Below are positions 9,261-17,405 of a stretch of 64,000 nucleotides of DNA, piece by piece. The DNA comes from Pseudomonas sp. RIT-PI-q (GTDB lineage: Bacteria; Pseudomonadota; Gammaproteobacteria; Pseudomonadales; Pseudomonadaceae), in contig NZ_LHPC01000034.1 of assembly GCF_001297125.1 (NCBI RefSeq), forward strand, positions 310,001 through 374,000. Direction: 5' to 3'. Position numbers and translations under genes: made by a program. Every line of letters starts with the position of its first letter. Positions within the stretch are counted from its first letter, which is position 1. A model generated the notes under the pieces. The model was given only the letters and a program-made list of their open reading frames with translations, was not told the DNA's origin and searched no databases.

Positions 9261-9497
9261 CCATTTTTATCAGATGTGTCAGAACTGGAGTTTATTGATA
9301 GTAAGAAGTAGGCCGATATGTTTGAGCTTTGAAGTAAAGCTCTTGTATGACATGAGAAATTTGTATTGCGCAAAAAAAATCGAAGATGTAAAGGTAACAA
9401 GCAACTGATGAGATACCCGCAGCGGGAATCAGAGAAGACGCATAAATGTTTAACGTAGGAACTGAAGTTCCGTTTTTTATTATCTCGATTATGTTAG

Positions 9498-9839
9498 TCA
9501 TTTATTAGGATTTTTTCTCAAAAAGTTCCGCCGGATTGAGTTATTAAATCGGTTGGGCGCTGAGTTTGACCTAACAGAATAGGTGGCACGTGGCGTTAAG
9601 TGATGAGGTTGTTCAGTATTACACTCAATATTGCCAAGCAAGGCTTTCGAGTAGGGGTATACGCTGTCCGCAGCATTGACGATCGCTACAGCAACGTCGT
9701 GAGGTACGCCAGTGGCTTTCACATTTATTCGGGCCTGGATGCAGTGGTCGAGGTCTGTTATGCCAAAATCGACTTCTAGGTCAATCATCAATCCGGTCTG
9801 CATTTCGTCTGTAAAAAGGACTTTGGGAGTTTTGCTCAT
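9498..9839 (-). pseudogene. Second ohr copy with internal deletion
   Basis: The frame opens with M-S-K-T-P-K-V-L-F-T, matching the first residues of the neighbouring ohr, then jumps directly to M-I-D-L-E-V-D-F-G, which aligns with residue 90 onward of ohr. About 80 codons, including the peroxidatic Cys, are missing. The resolving Cys is also gone (V-Y-P-Y-S-K-A instead of M-C-P-Y-S-K-A), and the C-terminus after G-N-I-E runs into an unrelated frame. The product cannot work as a peroxidase. Its upstream operator pair (9876-9902) is still preserved. Confidence 0.85.
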
Positions 9840-10230
9840 TTGCAGATCCTAAAAGTTGAACTTTTTGTATTTATGATCGCGCACGCCTAGATCGTGTGCG
9901 AGTAATATTATAGTCGTATATAAAAATAACAATGTCAAGAGAGCGTGAATTAGCAAACGATTGGCGTGCGAGGTAACCACTAGATACGAAACCCAGATCC
10001 AATAATTCGTTTAACAAATCCACAAATAGGTAAGTCCTCTCTGAGGACAAGGGGCACTAAAGTAGAGCAGGTCACAAGCTATTGATTCAGATCTATTTAG
10101 ATGAGTGCTGTGGGGCGCGAAGGGAAGGGCTTTACGGGTCCTACGGCGTAGCGGAACCGAGGGCCACGTGTTATTCGGCAGGGCAAATTTCGATACCAGA
10201 GCTCTCATTCGTTAGCTGGCTATTATATTC
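9840..10230. other. Upstream region of the broken ohr
   Basis: This holds the tandem palindromes at 9876-9902 and otherwise no recognisable gene. The minus-strand frame 10011-10208 has no family resemblance and no clear ribosome-binding site. The region ends at the IS5-family element. Confidence 0.45.
9876..9902. promoter_or_regulatory. Tandem OhrR-type operators upstream of the broken ohr
   Basis: ATCGCGCACGCC (9876-9887) and ATCGTGTGCGAG (9891-9902) repeat the ATCGCRYGCGAT-like box with a 15-bp step, as seen upstream of the intact ohr. A weaker single box, ATCGCAAGCAAT (11590-11601), precedes the second OhrR gene. Confidence 0.55.
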
Positions 10231-10234
10231 CTAA
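10231..10234. repeat. Target-site duplication CTAA, left copy
   Basis: CTAA directly precedes the left end of the IS5-family element and recurs at 11402-11405 after its right end. A 4-bp YTAR duplication is standard for many IS5-family elements. Confidence 0.7.
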
Positions 10235-11401
10235 GGAATCTCCGAACAAGTCTTCAACTGTGCTGAAATACGCCTGACAACCTGATCCGAGCTGCCCATG
10301 AGCCAGATGAGCTTTTCCGATTTCGAATACGCCGGAAAACGTAAGCAGACACGCCGCGAACGCATCCTCGCCGAGATGGATCAGGTCGTGCCCTGGACAG
10401 GCCTGCTGGGGCTGATCGAGCCGTTCTACCCCAAGGCAGGCGGTGGCCGTAAACCGTATCCGCTGGAAACCATGCTGCGCATCCATCTGTTGCAGAACTG
10501 GTTCTCCCTGAGCGATCCGGCCATGGAAGAAGCGCTCTACGAAATCACGCCCATGCGTCAGTTCGCACGCCTGACGTTGAGCGCGCCGATCCCGGAAGAC
10601 ACTACGATCATGAACTTCCGGCGCTTGCTGGAGAAGCATCAACTCGCACCTGCGATCCTCGCGGTCATCAACGGTTATTTACAAGAAAAAGGCCTGTCGC
10701 TGCGTCAAGGCACTATCGTCGATGCCACCATTATTCATGCCCCCAGTTCCACCAAGAACGAGGAAGGCAAGCGCGATCCCGAGATGCATCAGACCAAGAA
10801 AGGTAATCAGTATTTCTTCGGGATGAAGGCCCATATTGGCGCCGATGCGGAGTCGGGATTGGTTCATCACGTCCATGGCACCGCCGCCAATGTGGCCGAT
10901 GTCACACAGGTCGCCGAGCTACTGCATGGCGAAGAAAACGGGTGTATGCGGACGCTGGATGCACCGGTGTCGAGAAGCGTGAAGAGCATGAAAATCGTGA
11001 AGTGATCTGGCAAATCGCAGCGCGCCGCAGCACCTATTCCAAGTTGAATAAACGCAGCCTGCTGTACAAAGCCAAGCGCAAGATCGAGTACTGCAAAGCT
11101 CAGACACGGGCCAAGGTTGAGCATCCGTTTCGGGTGATCAAGCGGCAGTTCGGTTACGTTAAAGTGCGCTTTCGTGGACTGATGAAAAACACAGCTCAGT
11201 TGACCACGCTGTTCGCCCTGTCAAACCTGTGGATGGCTCGAAAACAGCTGGATGGGTATGGGCGAGTTGCGTTCTTAACACGGAAGACCAGGCGAAATAG
11301 CCCTCAATACACGAAGCATCGGTCGTTTTTTAGCAAATAGCGGTGCGCCCCGAGGAAATTTCGACTTGCTGCCGCCGTGCGGCAAGTTGATCGGAGCATC
11401 C
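10235..11401 (+). mobile_element. IS5-family insertion sequence, 1167 bp
   Basis: The element is bounded by imperfect terminal inverted repeats, GGAATCTCCGAACAA at the left and, read in reverse complement, GGATGCTCCGATCAA at the right (12 of 15 match). It is flanked by CTAA duplications. It carries one transposase gene broken by a frameshift. It is richer in G+C than its surroundings. It sits between the deleted ohr and the second OhrR gene and so splits what was probably an ohr-ohrR pair. Confidence 0.85.
10298..11340 (+). pseudogene. IS5-family DDE transposase, frameshifted
   Basis: Two overlapping frames, 10298-11005 and 10942-11340, together make a complete IS5-group transposase. The first contains the N-terminal region and the first catalytic Asp (T-I-V-D-A-T-I-I-H-A). 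The second supplies the next Asp (Y-A-D-A-G-C-T-G-V) and the final Glu (K-V-E-H-P-F-R-V-I-K-R). The frame is lost near 10940, consistent with a one-base change in G-A-A-A-A-C-G-G-G. IS5-group transposases are normally a single frame, so this copy is probably inactive unless frameshifting restores it. Confidence 0.85.
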
Positions 11402-11405
11402 CTAA
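11402..11405. repeat. Target-site duplication CTAA, right copy
   Basis: This is the partner of 10231-10234 and fixes the right boundary of the IS5-family element at 11401. Confidence 0.7.
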
Positions 11406-11647
11406 AGCTTTGATGGATATCAATGCATTGAAAACTACACTGAAATCTCCATTTAGTTACTCATCCTCACCTTCAGGTAGAGGAGGGCGGGCCGTGCCGG
11501 GTATGTTCTCGATTGCAGACGGCGTGCTAAAAATTTGCTCGATCGACTGCACGTTTGTAAATATAATTCAATCTCGCGCTACCGATACGATCGCAAGCAA
11601 TGTATATTTAGCATTTTCGATACCAGCTTGCTTAGACGAGGATCATC

Positions 11648-12103
11648 ATGAAAACTATTGAAAAAAACGCTTATCACGACTTGAAACTCTCAGAGTTTCT
11701 ATGTTTTGCGGTATATTCTACGAACTTAGCCTTCGGTAAAGCATACGCGCCTTTACTAAAACAACTTGGGCTTACTTATACTCAATATATTACCATTGTT
11801 GCATTGTGGGAGGAAGATAATCAGACGGTTAGTAGTTTAGGTGAGAAGTTGTTTCTTGAATCCAACACGCTCACCCCAATATTAAAAAAGCTTGAGGCCA
11901 TGAGCTACCTGAAGAGACAGCGTGATCCTGCCGACGAGCGCCTAGTAAGAGTTAGACTGTCGGAAAGCGGGCGACAGCTTCGCGAGCGTCGTTCAGAAAC
12001 TGGTCTTATTGGAGCTACAGGCCTGGCGTTGGATGAATTCAAGGGATTACAGGAACAAATAGTGGAGCTTCGTACTAGTCTAATACGGTCTATGACAATT
12101 TGA
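11648..12103 (+). CDS. MarR-family organic-peroxide sensor, OhrR-type (copy 2)
   Basis: The 151-aa product is a close paralogue of the protein at 7128-7595: identical blocks include F-A-V-Y-S-T-N-L-A-F-G-K, Q-L-G-L-T-Y-T-Q-Y-I-T-I-V-A-L-W and K-L-F-L-E-S-N-T-L-T-P-I-L-K-K-L-E-A-M. The sensing Cys (F-L-C-F) is kept. The start ATG has GAGGATCATC upstream. An ATCGCAAGCAAT box 50 bp upstream may be its operator. The gene appears intact even though its presumed target ohr copy next to the IS element is dead. Confidence 0.87.
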   Translation: MKTIEKNAYHDLKLSEFLCFAVYSTNLAFGKAYAPLLKQLGLTYTQYITIVALWEEDNQTVSSLGEKLFLESNTLTPILKKLEAMSYLKRQRDPADERLVRVRLSESGRQLRERRSETGLIGATGLALDEFKGLQEQIVELRTSLIRSMTI

Positions 12104-12304
12104 ATCGCTTTGTTATTTACGTGGCGAATATGGTAACCATTGCTCGTTAGTAAATTAAGGAGCAATCAGTATTTAAAGTTCAACAATAAAAAAACGTCGA
12201 CAAGCACATGGCCTACCGACGCTCAAAAAACTACTCAATGTGCTTGAATCGGAGCTCAGCTAAAATGTTCCGATCGAATTAGCAAAGTAATACGTCTGGT
12301 AGAA

Positions 12305-13048
12305 TCAAAAATCTTGAGTGGTTGGACGCAGTACAATCTCGTTAATGTCAACATCAGCCGGTTGCTCGATAGCATAAGCGATGGCCCTTGCTACTGAGTC
12401 AGCAGGAATTGCGAGTTTGTAAAACTCTCCAACGACCTCAGCGCTCTCTTTGTGTGCTGTGCCGTATTTCAATTCGGAGTCTACAGCGCCTGGTTCGATA
12501 GTAGTCGTTCGAATTTTACCCCCTACCTCATGACGTAGTCCGTCGGAAATTGCACGGACAGCGTATTTTGTGCCGCTGTATACCGTGCCACCAGGACTGA
12601 AGACTTTGATACCCGCAACGGAAGAAATGTTGATGAAGTGGCCGCTGCCTTGTCTTTCGAACAAAGGGAGAGCTGCGGCTATTCCATACAAAACGCCCTT
12701 AACATTGATATCGATCATTCGATCCCATTCGTCTACCAATAGCTCTCTAATGGGGGCGATTGCCATTAAACCGGCATTATTTATCATGACATCTACACGG
12801 CCAAATTCCTTTACGGCGCCCTCGACCAGGTTCACTAAGTCTTCACGGCGAGTAACGTCAACATGGAAAGCAATGGCTTTACCGCCTGCAGCTTTTATCT
12901 CTTTTACAATGGTATCCATTCGATCTTGGCGCCGAGCGCCGAGCACAACGTGAGCGCCAAGCGATGCCAGATGGCGAGCGGTAGCCTCTCCTAGTCCACT
13001 ACTTGCCCCGGTGATGACTACGATTTTACCTTTTATGTCATTGCTCAT
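12305..13048 (-). CDS. Short-chain dehydrogenase/reductase (classical SDR)
   Basis: The 247-aa protein has the classical SDR features: NAD(P)-binding T-G-A-S-S-G-L-G (13-20), N-N-A-G (90-93), catalytic Ser142/143 in I-N-I-S-S-V-A-G, and Tyr157 and Lys161 in Y-S-G-T-K. Arg39/Arg40 after the second strand hint at NADP preference. Substrate is unknown. It is divergent from the LysR gene at 13174, and the 125-bp space between them carries two overlapping inverted repeats, so the LysR protein probably controls it. Confidence 0.9.
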   Translation of the reverse strand: MSNDIKGKIVVITGASSGLGEATARHLASLGAHVVLGARRQDRMDTIVKEIKAAGGKAIAFHVDVTRREDLVNLVEGAVKEFGRVDVMINNAGLMAIAPIRELLVDEWDRMIDINVKGVLYGIAAALPLFERQGSGHFINISSVAGIKVFSPGGTVYSGTKYAVRAISDGLRHEVGGKIRTTTIEPGAVDSELKYGTAHKESAEVVGEFYKLAIPADSVARAIAYAIEQPADVDINEIVLRPTTQDF

Positions 13049-13112
13049 GATTTGTACTCTGATGAGTTAAAAACGGGATGTTGGCCCCAGTATGCGATTA
13101 ATCTTCACAACG

Positions 13113-13156
13113 GAAAATGGAAGAGATAGGATTTAAGAATTCCATTTTCTGGAATT
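13113..13156. promoter_or_regulatory. Overlapping inverted repeats between SDR and LysR genes
   Basis: GAAAATGGAA (13113-13122) and TTCCATTTTC (13140-13149) form a perfect 10-bp inverted repeat with a 17-nt spacer. A second repeat, AATTCC (13138-13143) with GGAATT (13151-13156), overlaps its right arm. Both lie just upstream of the LysR start and in the divergent promoter region, as expected of a LysR recognition/activation site pair. Confidence 0.5.
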
Positions 13157-13173
13157 TGGAGTCTTAGCCGTCC

Positions 13174-14091
13174 ATGCTCAATCAAATGCAAATGATTCGT
13201 CTTTTTTTAGTGGCCGCAGAGTCAAGCACATTCCGCGAGGCTGCGATTCGCCTAGGTACATCTCCACAAACTGTAACTAGAGCAATTAAGGAGTTGGAGC
13301 AAAAAATCGGGGAGACGTTGTTTCATCGAAGTACTCGGCAGGTTCATCTTACTGCGTTCGGTGCAGAGTTCGCCGTCAAAGCACAAGAGACTCTTTTTAG
13401 TTTCGATCAATTGTTTCTCGCTCATACTAATCGAGATAAAAATAGTATCGTTGGTCGCGTTGGCATAACTGCACCTCGCGCAATTGGTAAACTTTATTTG
13501 GTACGGTTTTTAAAGCCTCTCTTAAAGCAAAATCCTGGATTACGCATTGACCTGTCTCTTGATGATCAGATTACAGACGTTATTGCTTCAAAAATAGATA
13601 TCGGAGTTCGTATTGGCGAAGTGCGAAACAGGGGATATGTCGCCCGATCAACTGGGCATGTTCCTTTGCATGTTGTTGCTTCGCCAGTGCTCATTAAGTC
13701 CACCAACGTACCAATCAGCGTCGAAAGATTAAAAAATTTACCGCTCTCTGTATTGATTGATATAAACAATGGTCGTCCTTGGCCTTGGCTCTTTGCAGGT
13801 GAGCAGGCCTATTTTCCTCCTTTCCCGGCTTGTAGTTGCGATGATCCAGAAACAGAGTTAGAAATAATATTGGCTGGCTTGGCATTTGGTCAAGTACCGA
13901 GTTACTTGGCGCAGCGTTATCTTGCTGACGGCCGTCTCATCGAAGTCTTGCGTGAAAGCGCCCCTCAACCCTACGAAGTAATTATCTATCGAACGCAGGC
14001 AGGATCAGTCGCCCCAAGGATTAAGCTCGTTTACGACTATTTACATAGCTGTTTTTCAAACCCTGATATTTTTCCTCAGAGTAAACAATAA
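13174..14091 (+). CDS. LysR-family transcriptional regulator
   Basis: The 305-aa protein starts with a LysR winged HTH (residues 2-60; F-R-E-A-A-I-R-L-G-T-S-P-Q-T-V-T-R-A-I as recognition helix) and has a long effector-binding domain (about 90-290) beginning G-R-V-G-I-T-A-P-R. It resembles the CrgA/DmlR-type subgroup that often controls a divergent oxidoreductase. The divergent SDR gene and the inverted repeats between them fit this. The effector is unknown. Confidence 0.9.
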   Translation: MLNQMQMIRLFLVAAESSTFREAAIRLGTSPQTVTRAIKELEQKIGETLFHRSTRQVHLTAFGAEFAVKAQETLFSFDQLFLAHTNRDKNSIVGRVGITAPRAIGKLYLVRFLKPLLKQNPGLRIDLSLDDQITDVIASKIDIGVRIGEVRNRGYVARSTGHVPLHVVASPVLIKSTNVPISVERLKNLPLSVLIDINNGRPWPWLFAGEQAYFPPFPACSCDDPETELEIILAGLAFGQVPSYLAQRYLADGRLIEVLRESAPQPYEVIIYRTQAGSVAPRIKLVYDYLHSCFSNPDIFPQSKQ

Positions 14092-14240
14092 TTAAGAGCG
14101 GGATGATCGCTTTCGAATTGCTATGAGTATAATAATAGAAGAATTGCTAGCATCTTATTTCTAATGGACTGAGTTTTTGTTAGGTGTGGTTTTTTTGAAG
14201 GGTGGGCGGGTCGTGAAACTGACAATGTTGACATCGGAAA

Positions 14241-14266
14241 TGATCACTTCCATAATCGAGTGATCA
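14241..14266. repeat. Inverted repeat TGATCACT/AGTGATCA
   Basis: TGATCACT (14241-14248) and AGTGATCA (14259-14266) are perfect inverted arms with a 10-nt spacer, just upstream of the dead TetR gene. The arm sequence shares its GTGATCA core with the palindrome at 2490-2505. Role unknown; an operator is possible. Confidence 0.35.
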
Positions 14267-14307
14267 AGCTCTCTGATCTCCAACATCCGTCGACACTCTA
14301 GTCACGA

Positions 14308-14784
14308 GGCCGCCCGCGCGGATGAAGCGCTTAATCGTGCAATTTCTGTATTTTGCGCGTATGAATTCAGCGGAGCATCAATTATTGATCGCTCTGTTGG
14401 CAGGAATTGACAGTAGGTAGCATCTATAAGACGTTTGGCGACAAACGTGGATTTTTCTAGGTGGATTAAATCGGCAGGTGTTACTGCGTATGCTACGATG
14501 CGCGCTAATGTTAGTGCTGAAAGCGCTGGCATGGACAAATTACGAGCCGCATTGCTGTTCTATTTTGGCTTGTCTAGCAGTCTAGAAGATCCAAAAGGAT
14601 GTCTCATCGTTAGTGCAACAGCAGATCTTGCAACATTCGACCAGGTTTTTTATCGTATAAAAGGCTCCTTCAAGCAACGCGAGCTTTCATTGTTAATCTA
14701 ATTAGCATTGGGAAGAAAGATGGATCTATACCTGCACTGATTGATGATCCGGCTGCGGCTCGTTTCCTCATTAGTTTCATCTAG
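14308..14784 (+). pseudogene. TetR-family regulator, broken
   Basis: Translation in pieces gives a TetR protein: E-A-A-R-A-D-E-A-L-N-R-A-I-S-V-F-C in one frame, then after stops and a shift S-I-Y-K-T-F-G-D-K-R-G-F-F (the hallmark recognition segment) in another. A C-terminal part follows at 14435-14701 and beyond (D-P-K-G-C-L-I-V-S-A-T and D-D-P-A-A-A-R-F-L-I-S-F). At least three frame changes and several in-frame stops rule out a functional product. It lies directly upstream of the MFS gene whose promoter keeps a TetR-like palindrome (14882-14899), so it was most likely that gene's repressor. Confidence 0.8.
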
Positions 14785-14881
14785 GCGCTTCTAGTATTAG
14801 GCTAAATTTGGGAGTCAGGTGCTGAATTTGTGGCAGCCTTCAATGTTGCTTTGAAAGTATTTAATCAACCTTTTTCTATTT

Positions 14882-14899
14882 AGTAAATGAACATTTACT
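14882..14899. promoter_or_regulatory. TetR-type operator in front of the MFS gene
   Basis: AGTAAATG and CATTTACT form a perfect 8-2-8 palindrome that starts 38 bp before the MFS ATG. TAAATGAACATTTA-like sites are typical of TetR repressors of efflux and reductase genes. The adjacent TetR gene is dead. Confidence 0.6.
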
Positions 14900-14919
14900 T
14901 TTAATTATAGGGTAATATT

Positions 14920-16140
14920 ATGTCGAGTCACCAAAAATTGCTAAATATTCAAGAGGCGGATCGAGGGTTGCCTTCTTGGGTGATTTTTTTCCTGTCTGTG
15001 GCATGTGGGCTTATTGCTGCTAATGTTTATTATGCGCAGCCGCTGATCGGACTCATTAGCGTTGACCTTGGGTTATCAATGCAGTCGGCTGGCCTTATAG
15101 TGACACTGACTCAGCTAGGATACGTTGCAGGGTTAATTTTGCTTGTTCCACTAGCCGACATATTTGAAAATCGCCGACTCTCTCTGGTAGTCATTGGTAT
15201 ATCTGTAGTGGCTCTATTTGCTGCAGCAATAGCAACACAGGTTTATACATTTTTAATAGCGTCGATTTTCATTGGTCTTGGTTCCGTAGCGGTTCCGATT
15301 CTTGTTCCTCACGCGGCGCACCTAGTGCCCGAAGCTGTTCGTGGCAGAACTGTAGGCAGTCTCATGAGTGGCATGATGTTAGGAATTATGCTCGCTAGGC
15401 CGCTTTCTAGTTTTATGGCTGACAATGGTTCTTGGCATGTAGTGTTTTCTTGCATGGCTGTAGTAATGGTATTATTGATTGTTGTATTGCGTTTAGTGAT
15501 GCCAAGGCGTCAACCTAACGGAAGTCTCAGTTATAGCGGTTTGTTGTGCTCTATGCTTACGCTTGCGCGTACAACACCAATTTTGCGGCGGCGTGCTCTT
15601 TATCAGTTTTTTCAGTTTGGGGCATTTACATTATTTTGGACAGTTGTGCCTTTATTACTGACTGGTCCGGTTTTCAATTTGACACAAACCGGAGTTGCAC
15701 TTTTTTCTGTCGCTGGTGTAGCGGGTGTTATTGCTGCTCCTATTGCGGGTAGGCTTGCAGATAAAGGTTTGACTCGACCAGCAACTGGATTTGGGTTGAT
15801 AGCAGTTGTCTTTGCTTTCCTTATCACCCACATCGCGGAGCCTGGTTCAACCTTGTCGTTGACATTGTTGGTTGTGGCGGCCATTTTACTTGATTTTGGA
15901 ACAACAGCGACACTCGTCATGGGTTTGCGTACTATCTTTACACTTGGCGGAGAAGTTCGTGGAAGGGTTAACGGTGTTTATCTAATCATTTGGTACTGTG
16001 GTGGAGCTATAGGTTCAGCAGTCGGTGGATGGGCCTACGCTCAAGGTGGTTGGGCGTTGGCGTCGTGGATTGGATTGTTATTTCCGATTATTGGTTTGCT
16101 GTACTACGCTACTGAAATATGGCAACGAAAAAATTCATAA
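14920..16140 (+). CDS. MFS transporter (12-TM, sugar-efflux/YgaY-like)
   Basis: The 406-aa protein has about 12 hydrophobic segments in two halves with a cytosolic loop around residues 190-210 (R-L-V-M-P-R-R-Q-P-N). The first half has N-V-Y-Y-A-Q-P-L-I and the loop 2-3 motif L-A-D-I-F-E-N-R-R-L, an MFS signature. The family includes drug and small-molecule exporters. Start ATG is preceded by AGGG. With a TetR palindrome in its promoter and a dead TetR gene upstream, it may now be constitutive or under another regulator. Substrate is unknown. Confidence 0.88.
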   Translation: MSSHQKLLNIQEADRGLPSWVIFFLSVACGLIAANVYYAQPLIGLISVDLGLSMQSAGLIVTLTQLGYVAGLILLVPLADIFENRRLSLVVIGISVVALFAAAIATQVYTFLIASIFIGLGSVAVPILVPHAAHLVPEAVRGRTVGSLMSGMMLGIMLARPLSSFMADNGSWHVVFSCMAVVMVLLIVVLRLVMPRRQPNGSLSYSGLLCSMLTLARTTPILRRRALYQFFQFGAFTLFWTVVPLLLTGPVFNLTQTGVALFSVAGVAGVIAAPIAGRLADKGLTRPATGFGLIAVVFAFLITHIAEPGSTLSLTLLVVAAILLDFGTTATLVMGLRTIFTLGGEVRGRVNGVYLIIWYCGGAIGSAVGGWAYAQGGWALASWIGLLFPIIGLLYYATEIWQRKNS

Positions 16141-16401
16141 ACAGCTATTTCAAATGTATGTCATATTTTAGGTGCTTGAATTAGCGCGATTTTTAAACGC
16201 TGTTAAATCCAGGGTGCACCGTCAATATTTATTCATAAGAAGTTCGTTGCCTGCGTATGTTTCATAAATTTTTAAGAACTGCGTAGGCGGAAGCGATAAA
16301 TGAGTATGTGCATGCTGATTGTTACACTTGGCTTGTAATAAGTTGCGTAATTTTGAAGGGGTGTTAGTCGAAATTGTATACAATTCATTCACGCCCAAAA
16401 G

Positions 16402-17298
16402 TTAATGCTCGATGAATCTACGACGATTGCCTATGTCTTGTACGGAGGCGACCAGTGCATTGATTGCAGCGTTGGATTTGTCCGAGAATGCATAAAATCT
16501 TGCGGTCGCAAGCTTTGGTAATCCATCCGCTTTCCCAAGCTCCTTCAGCCCGTTTCGTAACTGGCTGCGTGCAATGGGGGTGACTGCAAAACCTGCCAGG
16601 GCAGCGGAAATACAGCCTGCCATACTGCTGCTTTCGAAAGCTAGGCGCCAAGGTCGTTCAGCTGCCGACAATGCGCGGATTGCAGCCTCTCTATAGACAC
16701 AAGGCTCTGGAAAAACAGCTAAAGGCAACGGGGCGCCTTTGTCCAGATCCATACTAGAGTTGTAAGCCCAAATCAATTGTTCTTCCCATAATAATTCGCC
16801 CGCGTCATCTACTTTGCTGCATTGTTTCCCGAAGACCACATCTAGCTTGCCTAGCTGTTTTTGTAGCAACAGTTCGGATGTGATTCCGACCTTCAGTTCA
16901 ATGGACGTTCGTGGGTGACTGCGACTGAATGATTGCAGTATTGTTGCCAGCCAAGTTCCGGCGAAATCTTCGGATGAGCCGACACGTACCCTGCCTTGAA
17001 TGGATGATCCGCGCAGTTTTGCACGAATTTCCTTTTCCATACTCAAAATGTTGCGAGCGTAGGTGTAGAGCATATCGCCCTCTGAGGTCATTGAAAGCCT
17101 ACGCGTAGTACGTGTAAGAAGTTTTACTCCTACATCGTCTTCCAAGCGTTTGATGTGCCCGCTTACTGCGGATGCAGTCAATGCGAGCAGTTCTGCGGCC
17201 GAGGCGAAACTGTTGGAGTCGACCACGGTGAGGAATGATCGTAGCAATGAAATGTCGAGAGAGGCGGTAAGGGCAATGGACGGCTTTTTTGCGCTCAC
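16402..17298 (-). CDS. LysR-family transcriptional regulator
   Basis: The 298-aa protein starts with GTG at 17298 (GGAA upstream). It has a LysR HTH (residues about 14-72; S-F-A-S-A-A-E-L-L-A-L-T-A-S-A-V-S-G-H-I) and an effector domain beginning at about residue 100 with G-R-V-R-V-G-S-S-E-D. It is divergent from the alpha/beta hydrolase gene at 17406; the 107-bp gap contains ATTCAT-C-ATGAAT (17334-17346), a possible binding site. Its likely target is that hydrolase. Confidence 0.9.
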   Translation of the reverse strand: MSAKKPSIALTASLDISLLRSFLTVVDSNSFASAAELLALTASAVSGHIKRLEDDVGVKLLTRTTRRLSMTSEGDMLYTYARNILSMEKEIRAKLRGSSIQGRVRVGSSEDFAGTWLATILQSFSRSHPRTSIELKVGITSELLLQKQLGKLDVVFGKQCSKVDDAGELLWEEQLIWAYNSSMDLDKGAPLPLAVFPEPCVYREAAIRALSAAERPWRLAFESSSMAGCISAALAGFAVTPIARSQLRNGLKELGKADGLPKLATARFYAFSDKSNAAINALVASVQDIGNRRRFIEH

Positions 17299-17333
17299 AG
17301 TGATTCCTTATAATTCTTTGGGAATAGACGTGT

Positions 17334-17346
17334 ATTCATCATGAAT
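17334..17346. promoter_or_regulatory. Palindrome ATTCAT-C-ATGAAT in divergent promoter
   Basis: A perfect 6-1-6 inverted repeat midway between the divergent LysR and hydrolase genes. A looser ATTCC/GGAAT pair lies just to its left (17303-17325). Likely part of the LysR binding region. Confidence 0.4.
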
Positions 17347-17405
17347 CATCTTGTTTCATAGCGATACTCTTTTCTTCAGTTACCAAACTGAACATAGGAG
17401 TCGTC

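Noticed and set aside
9292..9501. Minus-strand frame of 69 codons between the CBS gene and dead ohr
   Set aside because: Hydrophobic but without a good ribosome-binding site or family resemblance; too short to support.
10011..10208. Minus-strand frame of 65 codons left of the IS element
   Set aside because: No ribosome-binding site, unusual composition, no domain.
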